Shown: positions 6,936-14,920 of the stretch, one piece after another
Numbering within the stretch: the stretch's first letter is position 1
Layout of the letters: every line of letters begins with the position of its first letter
Assembly (NCBI GenBank): GCA_023422005.1
Contig: JAEZSC010000197.1
Coordinates: forward strand, 1-18,629
Direction of reading: 5' to 3'
Length of the DNA: 18,629 bases
Origin: Bacillota bacterium
GTDB taxonomy: Bacteria; Bacillota; Clostridia; Christensenellales; UMGS416
The notes under the pieces: model-generated
Databases searched by the model: none
What the model was told of the DNA's origin: nothing
The model's input: only the letters and a program-made list of their open reading frames with translations
Translations under genes and position numbers: made by a program

Positions 6936-7298
6936 ATGGAGAAATATACGGAAGAGGAACTGGAAGAAGCGCTGCGGATTGTTACTTCCGCCATCGGCAG
7001 ATGTGAGAAGATGCAGCCCAAGTTTTCGGAGGGTACTTCACAGCATACACTCCTTAAGAACAGGTTGAAAGCACTGCATTTTTCAAAATCGTTGCTAACC
7101 GATGAACCCGCTATTAGGTTCACGAGAGAAGAACTGGTTGAGGCGCTGCGGCCCATCTCTTCCATTGCCAGCAAATGCGAAAAAGCACTGGTGAAATTTG
7201 AGGAGGGCAGCGCTCATCATACCCGCTTCCAGAACATGGTGCGGGCAATGAGTATATCGAAATCTCTGATAACAAATGAGATTGGCAAAAGAGGCTAG
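6936..7298 (+). CDS. small protein of two tandem repeats, unknown function
   Basis: The 120-residue soluble protein consists almost entirely of two gap-free repeats, residues 4-57 and 62-115, offset by 58. They share 26 of 54 positions by my alignment, including TxEEL.EALR, CEK, KF.EG, HT, N, A and SKSL.T.E. Each repeat is predicted to be helical, with a conserved Cys at residues 23 and 81 and His at 37 and 95. I do not recognise the family. GGTGG precedes ATG 6936 by 7 bases; an upstream in-frame TTG at 6921 is possible. It lies 33 bases after the beta-helix gene on the same strand, so it could be the last gene of that transcript. Conservation of both repeats suggests a real, selected protein and an internal duplication. 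Confidence 0.7.
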   Translation: MEKYTEEELEEALRIVTSAIGRCEKMQPKFSEGTSQHTLLKNRLKALHFSKSLLTDEPAIRFTREELVEALRPISSIASKCEKALVKFEEGSAHHTRFQNMVRAMSISKSLITNEIGKRG

Positions 7299-7330
7299 AG
7301 TCCAGCCTCAGCGCCGCAGGCGAAACACAG

Positions 7331-8611
7331 TTATACGACCATTTGCCCCATCACATATCCTACAAACAGATAGAACATCATCAGCAGCATAAGGCAAGTT
7401 AACACCAAGTCCACCCACCGTTTACGCGTTACGGCCGCTAGCGCCAGCAGCAGCGGCACCGCGCCCATGGCATAGCGGTGGAAGCTCAGCAGCCACGAGG
7501 GCGACAGCATCACTAAGACATACACGACCAGATAGCACGCCATGGAGGCCCGCAGGCGGCGCGTGAGCGCCGGCAGCGCCGCCAGCAGCGCGATCATGCC
7601 CACCAGCTGCGGAATCCACAGGAAGGCCCGGGTGCTGTCCGGCTGGCCGGAGCCGGCCAGCGCGCAGCGGAAGGTCGTCAGCACCGTCTGCCAGAAGGGC
7701 TGCATCTGCTGCGACCAGTGTTCCTTCTGTATCTGCAGGAACATCAGCGGGTCGCCGTAGGCGATGTAGTTGATCAGAAGATAGATAGCCAAACCCAGCG
7801 GAAAGAGGACCACCCATGGCGCGCGCCGCACAAAGGCGCGCCAGAAGTCCTTCGTGCGCAGCAGGCCGGGCTGGCGCAATGCGCCTAGCTGGTCCAGCAG
7901 CTCTACGAGGAAGGGCACCGCCAGCAGCACACCCACATTGCGGGTGAGCGCCGCCAGCAGACCGGTTGCACCGGCCAGGGCCCACCGGCCCCGGCGCATG
8001 GCATACAGGCATGCCGCGCTTAAGAGCAGGAAAAGGCTCTCGGTGTAGGCCGCGCCCAGGAACACCGCCGCCGGGAACACCAGCAGATAGCGCACCGCCC
8101 GGCGCCCCTCGTCCGGCCCATGGTCCATCTCGGCCAGGCGATAGATCACATAGCACGCGCCCACCAGGCAGCCCCAGGAAATCAGCGTTGCCGCGGTGAT
8201 CTCTGCGCCGGGCAGCCACTTGAGCAGCGCGATCAGCGCCGGATACAGTGGATAGAACACGATGAACCAATGCTGCTCACCGCCGTTGACGCTCTTGTCC
8301 GAGGTGTAGCCGTAGCGGGCGATGTCCAGATAGTGGGGGCCGTCCCACTGGCTCCAGGTGGCTTCAAAGCCGGTGTTGTACTCCGGGCCGAGCTGTGAGC
8401 GCAGCGCCCACGCAATCAGCGCCAGCGCCGCGCGGCTTCCGATGGCCACCGCGGCGCACCACAGCAGCGCCCGCCGGGGCTGCGCCGGGGGTATTTCCAG
8501 CGCCGGCGCACCGGGAGCAAAGCACGCGCGCACGGCAAAAACCGCCGCGGCCAGAAGGGATGCGGCGGAGCACACTTGCAGAAGGGAGCCCAGATAGTCT
8601 GTCAGAATCAA
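7331..8611 (-). CDS. membrane mannosyltransferase-like protein (PIG-V / GT-C type)
   Basis: The 426-residue polytopic membrane protein has about ten hydrophobic segments, starting near residues 13-30, 48-70, 120-140 and 148-165. The first extracellular loop carries WSQWDGPHYLDIARYGY, and further on are FYPLYPALIALL and AAYTESLFLLL. These are hallmarks of the bacterial Mannosyl_trans2/PIG-V-like GT-C glycosyltransferases, which use lipid-linked sugars and have an acidic residue in the first loop (here the Asp of WDG). The sugar donor and acceptor are unknown. The start is TTG at 8611, 6 bases after GGAG. It is the last gene of a four-gene minus-strand operon, 31 bases after the ATPase gene. 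It converges on the small repeat protein gene with only 32 bases between stops and no strong terminator visible. Confidence 0.8.
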   Translation of the reverse strand: MILTDYLGSLLQVCSAASLLAAAVFAVRACFAPGAPALEIPPAQPRRALLWCAAVAIGSRAALALIAWALRSQLGPEYNTGFEATWSQWDGPHYLDIARYGYTSDKSVNGGEQHWFIVFYPLYPALIALLKWLPGAEITAATLISWGCLVGACYVIYRLAEMDHGPDEGRRAVRYLLVFPAAVFLGAAYTESLFLLLSAACLYAMRRGRWALAGATGLLAALTRNVGVLLAVPFLVELLDQLGALRQPGLLRTKDFWRAFVRRAPWVVLFPLGLAIYLLINYIAYGDPLMFLQIQKEHWSQQMQPFWQTVLTTFRCALAGSGQPDSTRAFLWIPQLVGMIALLAALPALTRRLRASMACYLVVYVLVMLSPSWLLSFHRYAMGAVPLLLALAAVTRKRWVDLVLTCLMLLMMFYLFVGYVMGQMVV

Positions 8612-8642
8612 AACAATCTCCGTAGGGGAGAAATGATGGTCT

Positions 8643-9317
8643 CTATATCGGCGTGTCCAGCCATGGGGGGTGGGTGTACAGGTCGATGGGCATCACGTTG
8701 GCCGCGCCCAACTGCGCCAACTGCGGGCACAGGTCGCGCCGGGCCATGGTGAATTCCACCGGCACGCCCAGCAGCGCCGCCGCCTCGGCCACGATGCGCC
8801 CGCCCTGCAGCACAAGCCCGGCGGTGGTCTCGCCCATCAGGTTGGTGTTGTTGACCAACGCGCTGATGCGCACACGGCCGCGGGCTTCCATGTCCCGCGC
8901 CAACGCCGCGATGTCCTGCGCTGTGGCGCTTAAGGGCCGCTGGGCGTTGGCCACGCAACGTACCCAGGGCTTCGCGGCGGAAAGCTCCCGATGGTAGCGC
9001 CCCAGCGCCGTAGCGCCGGCAGGGTCGCCGCCCACATCCAGTATCACCGTGTCATAGGCTCCGGTGAACACCGAGCCCACCTGGGCCGGCAGCGCCGGGA
9101 TGTCCACCGTGGTGCCCACGAACAGCGGCGCGATCAGCTCCACGCCGGCGCTGCGCAGCAGCTCGCCCTGTTCGCCGGAGCGGAAAAAGGGATTCACGAT
9201 GTCCAGGTCCACCAGCGCCACCCGCTTCCCTTGGGCGGCGGCGCCCAGCGCCACGTTCAGCGAAAGCTCTGTCTTGCCGCTGCCGTAGTGGCCCAGATGC
9301 ACATAGAACGCGCTCAC
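8643..9317 (-). CDS. P-loop ATPase of the ParA/MinD (CobQ/CobB) class
   Basis: The 224-residue protein opens directly with a Walker A motif, GHYGSGKT, at residues 9-16. VALVDLDIVNPFF follows at 33-45 (the switch region typical of MinD/ParA-like ATPases) and a Walker B-like VILDVGGD at 91-98. The loop is GxxGSGKT rather than the deviant KGGxGKT of true ParA, so ATP-dependent dimer partitioning should not be assumed. NNTNLMGETT near 155-165 resembles the nucleotide-base-recognising NxxD/NTN region. The GTG start at 9317 shares the four bases GTGA with the stop of the membrane-protein gene upstream, so the pair is translationally coupled. This makes a working partnership with that one-pass protein likely. 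A much longer reading frame upstream is out of phase with the real neighbour and is rejected. Confidence 0.78.
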   Translation of the reverse strand: MSAFYVHLGHYGSGKTELSLNVALGAAAQGKRVALVDLDIVNPFFRSGEQGELLRSAGVELIAPLFVGTTVDIPALPAQVGSVFTGAYDTVILDVGGDPAGATALGRYHRELSAAKPWVRCVANAQRPLSATAQDIAALARDMEARGRVRISALVNNTNLMGETTAGLVLQGGRIVAEAAALLGVPVEFTMARRDLCPQLAQLGAANVMPIDLYTHPPWLDTPI

Positions 9318-9673
9318 CGGCGTGTCGAGTGGCTGCCGCGGCCGGCCCACATGGCCCGCGCCCGGCCCAAAAGCGTCCTGGCGCTTTCGCCCAGCGCGCC
9401 CACGCCCTCCTCGATGGCGCGCCAGCGCCGCCGGGTCAGCTCTCTCTGGTCTGGATGGGTCAGGTAGAAGGCCTGGTCCACTGCAAAGATCGCTACGGCA
9501 ATGATGATCGCCCAAACCAGCAGGCCTTGGCCCGAGGCGGCGGAATCGCCCTCGGTGGCGCCCCGCAGGCGGTCCATCCATGGGGCCAGGTGCTCCTGTG
9601 TGAAGAACTGCGAAAAGAACTTTACGATATCCAGTTCCTTCAGCTTGTCCAGATATTCCAGTATCGCGTTCAT
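9314..9673 (-). CDS. single-pass membrane protein of unknown function
   Basis: The 119-residue protein has an amphipathic N-terminal part (NAILEYLDKLKELDIVKFFSQ), a polar linker (about 38-48), and one strong transmembrane helix at about 49-71 (LLVWAIIIAVAIFAVDQAFYL). A basic-rich C-terminal tail (RELTRRRWRAIEEG...) follows and is probably cytoplasmic by the positive-inside rule. I do not recognise a family. ATG 9673 follows GGAGGG by 6 bases and lies 1 base after the stop of the FAD-protein gene. Its own stop overlaps the start of the ATPase gene (GTGA). Such tight coupling suggests that it anchors or regulates the ATPase at the membrane; this is inference. Confidence 0.7.
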   Translation of the reverse strand: MNAILEYLDKLKELDIVKFFSQFFTQEHLAPWMDRLRGATEGDSAASGQGLLVWAIIIAVAIFAVDQAFYLTHPDQRELTRRRWRAIEEGVGALGESARTLLGRARAMWAGRGSHSTRR

Positions 9674-9674
9674 G

Positions 9675-11246
9675 TCAATCCCTCCATTGGCGGATGACCG
9701 CCTCGGCGGCCTTCATGCCGTCCACGGCGGCGGAAAGGATGCCCCCGGCGTAGCCCGCGCCTTCGCCGGCGGGGTACAGCCCGTCGATGCCCTCGGCCTG
9801 GCCGTCGTCGCGGCGGGGCATGCGCACCGGCGACGATGTGCGGGATTCTACAGCGGTCAGCACCGCGTCGTGCAACGCGAAGCCGGCCAAATGCCGGTCG
9901 AAAGCCTTGAAGCTGGCGCGGATGGCGTCATTGAGCGTCTTTGGCAGTATGGCGTTGAGGTCGGCGGGCACCGCCGCCGGGCGAACCGTGGGCGACACCG
10001 CGCCGAAAGCCCGGCTGGGTCTGCCAGCCACGTAGTCTTCCAGCCGCTGGGCCGGGGCCGTCCAGCCGCCGCCCAGGCTGTATGCCGCTTCTTCGATGCG
10101 CCGCTGCAGCGCGATGCCCGCCAGCGGCCCCTCGCCCAGCTCCTCGGGCTTTATGCCCGCCACCACGGCGCTGTTGGCGTTGTGGCCGGCCCGGGCATAC
10201 AGGCTCATGCCGTTGACAGCCAGGCGGCCGGCCTCCGAAGAGGCGTTCACGACGCTGCCGCCGGGGCACATGCAGAAGCTGTACACCGGCCGGCCCAGCG
10301 TCTGGGCGCTTACGTGGTAGTCGGCGGCCCCCAACCGGGGGATCACGCCGCCATACACGGCGCGGTTGATCAGGCGTTGGGGGTGCTCGATGCGAAAGCC
10401 CACGGCGAAGGGCTTGGCCTGCAGAATCAGGCCGCCGCGGTGCAGCGCCTCCACGGTGTCGCGGGCGCTGTGGCCAATGGCCAGCACCGCTGCCGGGGTC
10501 TCAATGCGCTCCCGCGCGCTCACCAGCGCGTGCAGCCGGCCGTCGGGGGCGTCCAGGCCTTCCAGTGCCCAGCCGAAGCGGTATTCACCGCCCAGCTTCT
10601 CAATTTCGACGCGCAGCGAGGGTAAAATGTTCCACAGCTTGTCGGTGCCCACGTGGGCCCGGGCGCTGTAGAGGATCTCCTGCGGCGCTCCGTGGGCCAC
10701 AAGGGCACGCAGAGCCACGGCGCAGCGCGGGTCCTTGATGCGGGTAACCAGCTTGCCGTCGGAGAATGCGCCGGCGCCGCCCTCGCCAAACTGTACATTG
10801 CTGTGCTCGTTGAGCGGGCCGCCGCCAAAGAAGGCGTTCACATCGGCGCGGCGCTGTGGCACAGGCTGGCCGCGCTCCACGACGATGGGGCGCATGCCCG
10901 CCCGGGCCAGCACCCACGCGGCGAACAGGCCCGCCGGCCCCGCACCCACAACCACAGGCCGCGACCGTCCGGAGTAGGCCGAGGGCAGCGGCAGCTCCCA
11001 TGCCGGCGGCGCGTATGGCTCGGCCTTGCTGCCGACGGCCCGCAAGGCGGCAGCCTCGTCGGCCACCTCCACGGCCAGCACATAGGCCAGGCGGATGGCG
11101 CCGCGATGGCGGGCGTCCACGGCCTCGCGCAGGATGTCCAGCGAAAGGATTTCCTCGGGTCGGACGCCCATCTGCCGCGCCGCCGCTTCGCGCAGCGCTT
11201 CCTGCGGCGCGTCCACGCCGATTCGAATGTCGCTTAATTTTATCAT
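9675..11246 (-). CDS. FAD-dependent oxidoreductase (COG2509-type)
   Basis: The 523-residue protein is a large uncharacterised FAD-dependent dehydrogenase. It has an N-terminal RNA-binding-like or ferredoxin-like region (1-90: SDIRIGVDAPQEALREAAARQMG), then the dinucleotide-binding VVVGAGPAGLFAAWVLARAG (GxGxxG at 101-106) with IVVERG after it. The family segment NVQFGEGGAGAFSDGKLVTRIKD lies near 150-171, and the C-terminal FAD loop GLYPAGEGAGYAGGILSAAVDG near 492-513. Length and motif order match the family found widely in Clostridia, whose reaction is not established. ATG 11246 follows GGAG by 6 bases, with a promoter at 11303-11331. It is the first gene of the four-gene operon and divergent from the M1 peptidase gene. 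Confidence 0.87.
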   Translation of the reverse strand: MIKLSDIRIGVDAPQEALREAAARQMGVRPEEILSLDILREAVDARHRGAIRLAYVLAVEVADEAAALRAVGSKAEPYAPPAWELPLPSAYSGRSRPVVVGAGPAGLFAAWVLARAGMRPIVVERGQPVPQRRADVNAFFGGGPLNEHSNVQFGEGGAGAFSDGKLVTRIKDPRCAVALRALVAHGAPQEILYSARAHVGTDKLWNILPSLRVEIEKLGGEYRFGWALEGLDAPDGRLHALVSARERIETPAAVLAIGHSARDTVEALHRGGLILQAKPFAVGFRIEHPQRLINRAVYGGVIPRLGAADYHVSAQTLGRPVYSFCMCPGGSVVNASSEAGRLAVNGMSLYARAGHNANSAVVAGIKPEELGEGPLAGIALQRRIEEAAYSLGGGWTAPAQRLEDYVAGRPSRAFGAVSPTVRPAAVPADLNAILPKTLNDAIRASFKAFDRHLAGFALHDAVLTAVESRTSSPVRMPRRDDGQAEGIDGLYPAGEGAGYAGGILSAAVDGMKAAEAVIRQWRD

Positions 11247-11302
11247 CTATACTCCGGGTTCATCTTCAGCAGATAAACGTATTGATCTGTTCATACGGTC
11301 GT

Positions 11303-11331
11303 ATTATACCCCATTTGGCGGTCCAATTGAA
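11303..11331 (-). promoter_or_regulatory. promoter of the FAD-protein operon
   Basis: Reading leftward, TTCAAT (11331-11326), 17 bases and a perfect TATAAT (11308-11303) lie 56 bases before the ATG at 11246. The -35 is weak (3 of 6). It is divergent from the promoter at 11380-11408. Confidence 0.55.
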
Positions 11332-11379
11332 ACGGTAAGGATTGGGCGTGTCATTGAAGGTGCAAAATGTTATGAATGA

Positions 11380-11408
11380 TTGCTCTGAATTTGTGATTAT
11401 ACTATAAT
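11380..11408 (+). promoter_or_regulatory. promoter of the M1/M23 peptidase operon
   Basis: TTGCTC (11380-11385), exactly 17 bases and TATAAT (11403-11408) precede the ATG at 11454 by 45 bases. The transcript is expected to begin near 11415, just before a perfect hairpin. Confidence 0.7.
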
Positions 11409-11416
11409 AACTAAAT

Positions 11417-11434
11417 GGCAATCCTTTGATTGCC
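11417..11434 (+). other. hairpin at the expected 5' end of the peptidase mRNA
   Basis: GGCAATC-CTTT-GATTGCC is a perfect 7-bp stem with a four-base loop, a few bases after the predicted start of transcription. It could protect the mRNA end or be a binding site. It lacks a T-run, so it is not a terminator. Confidence 0.55.
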
Positions 11435-11453
11435 TGTGGGCAAAGGAGCGCGG

Positions 11454-13010
11454 ATGGCTTTTATCAAACGCAACGCCTTTGTGCTTACGCTGGTGCTGCT
11501 GCTGGCGCTGGCCGCGGCGGCGCTGGCATGGGAAGCGCGCCCGGCGGACCCTGGCGACGGCTTTCGCAACGAACCGGCGGAGCAGGAGCTCGTGCAGACA
11601 TGGCCGCAGGCCCAGGGCCTGAGCCGCTACACGCTGACCCTGGCGCTGCACCCGGAGCAAAAGACGCTGACAGGCACACTGGACTTCACCTATGTGAATG
11701 CCGAGGATCGCCCCATGGGCGAGCTGCACTTCCTGCTTTATGCCAACAGCCATCGACGCCAGCAGTACGGCATCTTCCAGGAAGATGAGTTGGCCAGCGC
11801 CTATCCCAATGGCTTTTCCAGCGGCTCAACGGACATTCGGCGGGTGACCAGCGCCGGCGCGGACACCGCCTGGACGGTCACCGGGGAACAGGAGCAGGTG
11901 CTGCGGGTGCAGCTTGGGGAGCCGGTGCCCCCCGGCGGCACGGCGCAGGTGCGCATCGAGTACCAGGTGACCATCCCCAACTGCTACGGCCGCTTCGGCT
12001 ATGGCGAGCACACGATGTCGCTGGTCAACTGCTATCCGGTGCTCTCGGTATATGAGGACGGCCAATGGCATGACTACCCCTACTATCCCGTAGGGGACCC
12101 ATTTTTCAGCGAGGTTGCCGATTATGAGGCCACCATCACCGCGCCGCGGGCATACACGCTGGCAGCCACCGGTGTGCTGACGCGGGAGAATGCCGGGCAG
12201 GAGAGCCTGTGGCGCGTACAAGCCCCCGCCCGGCGGGATTTCGGCTTTGTGGCCAGCGACCTCTTCGCCGTGCGCCAGGGTACGGTGGATGGCGTCACCG
12301 TGCGCAGCTATTATCTGCGCGACCAGCGCGGCGGTGACGGCGGCGCGCTGGAGACGGCCATGGATAGCCTGGAACTGTTCGGCAAGTCCTTCGGGCCTTA
12401 CCCCTATGGGGAGTATGCCGTCGTGCAGAGCGACTTCTTCATCGGCGGCATGGAGTACCCCGGCATGGTGCTCATAGACGCCACGCTGTATGAAAACAGC
12501 CTGGCCAACGATGTGGTGCGCGACATCGTCGTAAGCCACGAGACCGCCCACCAGTGGTGGTATGGCGTCGTGGGAGGTGATGAGGTGCAAGACCCGTGGC
12601 TGGACGAGGGGCTCACCGAGTTCTCCACGCAGCTGTTCTTTGAGTTGGAGCGGCCGGAGCGATTCAACCGGTTGTACCAGCGGCAGATGGACTACATGCT
12701 GGCCCACCGCCGTGACGCCCAAGAGCAGGTGCGCACTCTGGGAGAGCCCCAGCCCTCGGTCACGCTGCCGACCTATGACTTCTCCGACGGCCTGGATTAC
12801 TCGGCCTGGGTGTATGACCGCACGGCGGGTATCCTGAGGGAGCTGCGCCGGGAGGTCGGCGACGAGGCGTTCTTCGGAGCGTTGCGCGAGTATTATGCCC
12901 AACACCGCCTGGCTGTGACCACCGCGAAGGATCTGCTTGGCGCCTTTGAGCGCGTAAGCGGTCAGAATCTGGGCGACTGGTTCGCCCAGCGGCAAAACAG
13001 GGCAGAATAA
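11454..13010 (+). CDS. membrane-anchored M1-family zinc metallopeptidase
   Basis: The 518-residue protein has an N-terminal signal or anchor helix (residues 8-25, NAFVLTLVLLLALAAAALA). An M1-type beta domain follows, then a catalytic domain with GGMEYPGMVLID (the GxMEN-like substrate loop) and the zinc site HETAHQWWYGVVGGDEVQDPWLDEGLTEF. His362, Glu363, His366 and Glu385 form HExxH-18-E. It should cleave N-terminal residues or short peptides outside the membrane. It is shorter than classical aminopeptidase N and lacks the large C-terminal helical domain, like many Clostridial M1 proteins. ATG 11454 follows AAGGAG by 6 bases; an in-frame TTG at 11430 lies inside the leader hairpin and is less likely. 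It is the first gene of a two-gene operon with a cell-wall peptidase, which fits a shared role in envelope turnover. Confidence 0.87.
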   Translation: MAFIKRNAFVLTLVLLLALAAAALAWEARPADPGDGFRNEPAEQELVQTWPQAQGLSRYTLTLALHPEQKTLTGTLDFTYVNAEDRPMGELHFLLYANSHRRQQYGIFQEDELASAYPNGFSSGSTDIRRVTSAGADTAWTVTGEQEQVLRVQLGEPVPPGGTAQVRIEYQVTIPNCYGRFGYGEHTMSLVNCYPVLSVYEDGQWHDYPYYPVGDPFFSEVADYEATITAPRAYTLAATGVLTRENAGQESLWRVQAPARRDFGFVASDLFAVRQGTVDGVTVRSYYLRDQRGGDGGALETAMDSLELFGKSFGPYPYGEYAVVQSDFFIGGMEYPGMVLIDATLYENSLANDVVRDIVVSHETAHQWWYGVVGGDEVQDPWLDEGLTEFSTQLFFELERPERFNRLYQRQMDYMLAHRRDAQEQVRTLGEPQPSVTLPTYDFSDGLDYSAWVYDRTAGILRELRREVGDEAFFGALREYYAQHRLAVTTAKDLLGAFERVSGQNLGDWFAQRQNRAE

Positions 13011-13043
13011 CACTGCGAGAGATAGATACAAAGGAGAACTCCC

Positions 13044-14588
13044 TTGGCAAGACAGGGACACGATCATCGCCGGCGCTATGTGCGCCCGCAGCAGCGGCTG
13101 CGCGGCACGCCGATGGCCTTTGGCCCGCGGCCCACGCCGCTGTACGGCGGCACGCCCCAGCTTTCGCTGCGGGTCCGCCGAAGGCCGCTGCCGCTGGGCG
13201 CGCTGGCGCTCATTGTGGCCGTGGCCGCGGTGCTCACGGCGGCCACGCTGGGCATCGTGGCGCTGGCCTCGGCGCCCAAGCTCGTGGCGGCGTCGCAGGT
13301 GCTCTTCGATGGCCGCGCCATTGGTGTAGTGGCCGACGAGAGCCAGGCCACGGACGCGCTGTCGGCGCTTACCGACGATCTGAGAACGACCTATGGCATG
13401 GACATCGCCGCTCTGCCGCCGCTAACCTTCCAGAAGGTGCGCTGCGATCCGCAGTTGGTTTGCAGCGCAGAGCAGATCGCCCGGGCCATCAAGGCCAATC
13501 TGGATGTCAAGGTGCTCTCTGCTGTCGTCGTGGTGAACGACCGGCCGGCGGTGGCGCTGCAGACCCAGGCCGAGGCGCAGCAGGTGCTGGATACCGTGTT
13601 GGCCTTCTACCAGGACGCCCCGGCCAGCCGCAACCGCACCGGCATCGGCTTTGTGGAGAACGTCACTGTACGGCAGATGCCAATGGATTACAGCCTCGTG
13701 TGCAACGTGGAGACCGCTGTGCGCACGCTCTCGCTGGGCGCCGATGTGGAGGATAACATCGTGGAGGCTCAGAAGGGCGACAGCCTTTCCCGCATCGCCA
13801 AACGCGAAGGCCTCAAGGTCAGCGACTTGCGCCGTGCCAACCCCGGCCTGGCCGGCACCGACATCATACAGCCCGGCGACCGCATCAACGCCGTCAAGCC
13901 CACGATGTGGGTCAACGTGCGCTTCACCGAGACCGTCAGCCGCAAGGAGTCCTTACCCTTCGAGACCGTGGAGCAGCCCGACGACACGCTGTACACGTCC
14001 CAGAAGAGCGTCAAGCAGGAGGGCAAGAAAGGCACCCGCGAGGTCGTGGCCCGCGTCACCTACATCAGCGGTATGGAAGCCGGCAAGGAAATCTTAAGCG
14101 AAACGGTGACCGAGCCGGCGCAGGACCGCATCGTGCTGCGCGGCACCAAGAAGGTGCCCACCAATCTGGATGGCGGCACCGGCGGCACGACCGCGGGCAG
14201 CGGCTTCTCCTTGCCGCTCACGAGCTACCGGCTCACGTCCACATTTAAAAAGCGCACGCTGATGGGCGTGACCCGCTGGCATTACGGCATAGACATGGCC
14301 GCCCCCACCGGCACGCCGATCTATGCATCCAAGGCCGGCACGGTGAGTTTCTCGGGCTCGGCGTCGGGCTATGGCCTGCTGGTGAAGCTGAACCACGGCG
14401 GTGGCGTGGAGACCCGCTACGGCCACTGCTCCAAGCTGCTGGTCAAGAAAGGGCAGCAGGTCAATAAGGGCCAGATCTTCGCGCTGGTGGGCAGCACCGG
14501 CCGCAGCACCGGGCCGCACCTGCACTTCGAGATTCGCATCAACGGCAAGGCTGTCAACCCGGAGAACTATGTGAAGGTAAAACGATGA
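13044..14588 (+). CDS. membrane-anchored LysM-G5-M23 cell-wall endopeptidase
   Basis: The 514-residue protein has a basic cytoplasmic N-terminus, one transmembrane helix at about 50-76, and an uncharacterised region (80-235). A LysM peptidoglycan-binding domain lies near 237-285 (EAQKGDSLSRIAKREGLKVSDLRRANPGL) and a G5 domain near 290-375. After a Gly/Thr linker comes a C-terminal M23 peptidase domain. The metal site is visible as HYGIDMA (His413 and Asp417) and HLHFE (His492, His494), so it should be an active Zn-dependent endopeptidase on peptidoglycan crosslinks or stems. The architecture matches MepM-like proteins used in growth or sporulation. The TTG start at 13044 follows AAGGAG by 8 bases; the first in-frame ATG is 23 codons later. 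It ends at the terminator 14599-14632. Confidence 0.88.
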   Translation: MARQGHDHRRRYVRPQQRLRGTPMAFGPRPTPLYGGTPQLSLRVRRRPLPLGALALIVAVAAVLTAATLGIVALASAPKLVAASQVLFDGRAIGVVADESQATDALSALTDDLRTTYGMDIAALPPLTFQKVRCDPQLVCSAEQIARAIKANLDVKVLSAVVVVNDRPAVALQTQAEAQQVLDTVLAFYQDAPASRNRTGIGFVENVTVRQMPMDYSLVCNVETAVRTLSLGADVEDNIVEAQKGDSLSRIAKREGLKVSDLRRANPGLAGTDIIQPGDRINAVKPTMWVNVRFTETVSRKESLPFETVEQPDDTLYTSQKSVKQEGKKGTREVVARVTYISGMEAGKEILSETVTEPAQDRIVLRGTKKVPTNLDGGTGGTTAGSGFSLPLTSYRLTSTFKKRTLMGVTRWHYGIDMAAPTGTPIYASKAGTVSFSGSASGYGLLVKLNHGGGVETRYGHCSKLLVKKGQQVNKGQIFALVGSTGRSTGPHLHFEIRINGKAVNPENYVKVKR

Positions 14589-14598
14589 AACTGCAACA

Positions 14599-14634
14599 AA
14601 GAAGCGGCCCCATTCACAGGGCCGCTTCTTTATT
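14599..14634. terminator. bidirectional intrinsic terminator
   Basis: AAGAAGCGGCCC (14599-14610) and GGGCCGCTTCTT (14619-14630) form a 12-bp perfect stem with an 8-base loop. T-rich sequence follows on the plus strand and A/T-rich sequence on the minus strand. It ends the M23 operon on plus and the tlp-like gene on minus; the minus gene's stop codon overlaps the stem edge (14630-14632). Confidence 0.85.
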
Positions 14635-14857
14635 GCAGTTGGTTCTGCTGGTGCTCCGAATCCTCGTGGAGCTTCTGGCGAAGGTTTTCCAGCGCCTGTT
14701 CCTTGTGCTCCATGGATTGGCGCAGCTCCGCTCGTAAGGCGTCGTCGTCGGTCTGCTGCACCAGCGCCTCGTCGGCCTTCAGGTTCATCAGCGTGCGCTG
14801 TTGGTTGTTCTTCACATCCTGCGTGGTCTTGTGGCGGTTGTCCGGCTTGCTCTTCAT
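14630..14857 (-). CDS. Tlp-like small acid-soluble spore protein, second paralogue
   Basis: The 75-residue, highly charged, Gln-rich, helical protein begins MKSKPDNRHKTTQDVKNNQQRT and ends with a Gln/His-rich tail. It aligns end to end with the clearer Tlp at 17310-17534: the KPDxR start, VKNNQQRTLMNLKADEA against IQHNIDHTIQNIRDAEA, TDDxxLR, and the EQALENLRQKL/ERALEGLRNEI segment. Tlp proteins are minor small acid-soluble proteins made in the forespore. This copy is the more divergent of the two. ATG 14857 follows AAAGGAG by 8 bases, and CACACTA at 14886-14892 fits a forespore promoter. It sits between the MetRS-like gene and the bidirectional terminator. Confidence 0.72.
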   Translation of the reverse strand: MKSKPDNRHKTTQDVKNNQQRTLMNLKADEALVQQTDDDALRAELRQSMEHKEQALENLRQKLHEDSEHQQNQLQ

Positions 14858-14885
14858 GTCGGCACGCTCCTTTGCTTGATGCCCC

Positions 14886-14914
14886 TAGTGTGCCAAATGC
14901 GCGAATGATTATGT
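14886..14914 (-). promoter_or_regulatory. candidate sigma-G-type promoter for the Tlp-like gene
   Basis: On the minus strand, ACATA (14914-14910) and CACACTA (14892-14886) are 17 bases apart. The consensus for sigma-G is about GMATR and CATnHTA with 17-18 bases between. It lies between the MetRS-like stop and the tlp-like ATG. The -35 is one base off consensus. Confidence 0.45.
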
Positions 14915-14920
14915 TGTGGG

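Noticed and set aside
9323..9581. N-terminal extension of the ATPase frame upstream of 9317
   Set aside because: It lies antiphase inside the membrane-protein gene, reads as Arg/Gly/Pro-rich shadow sequence, and the GTGA-coupled start explains the protein fully.
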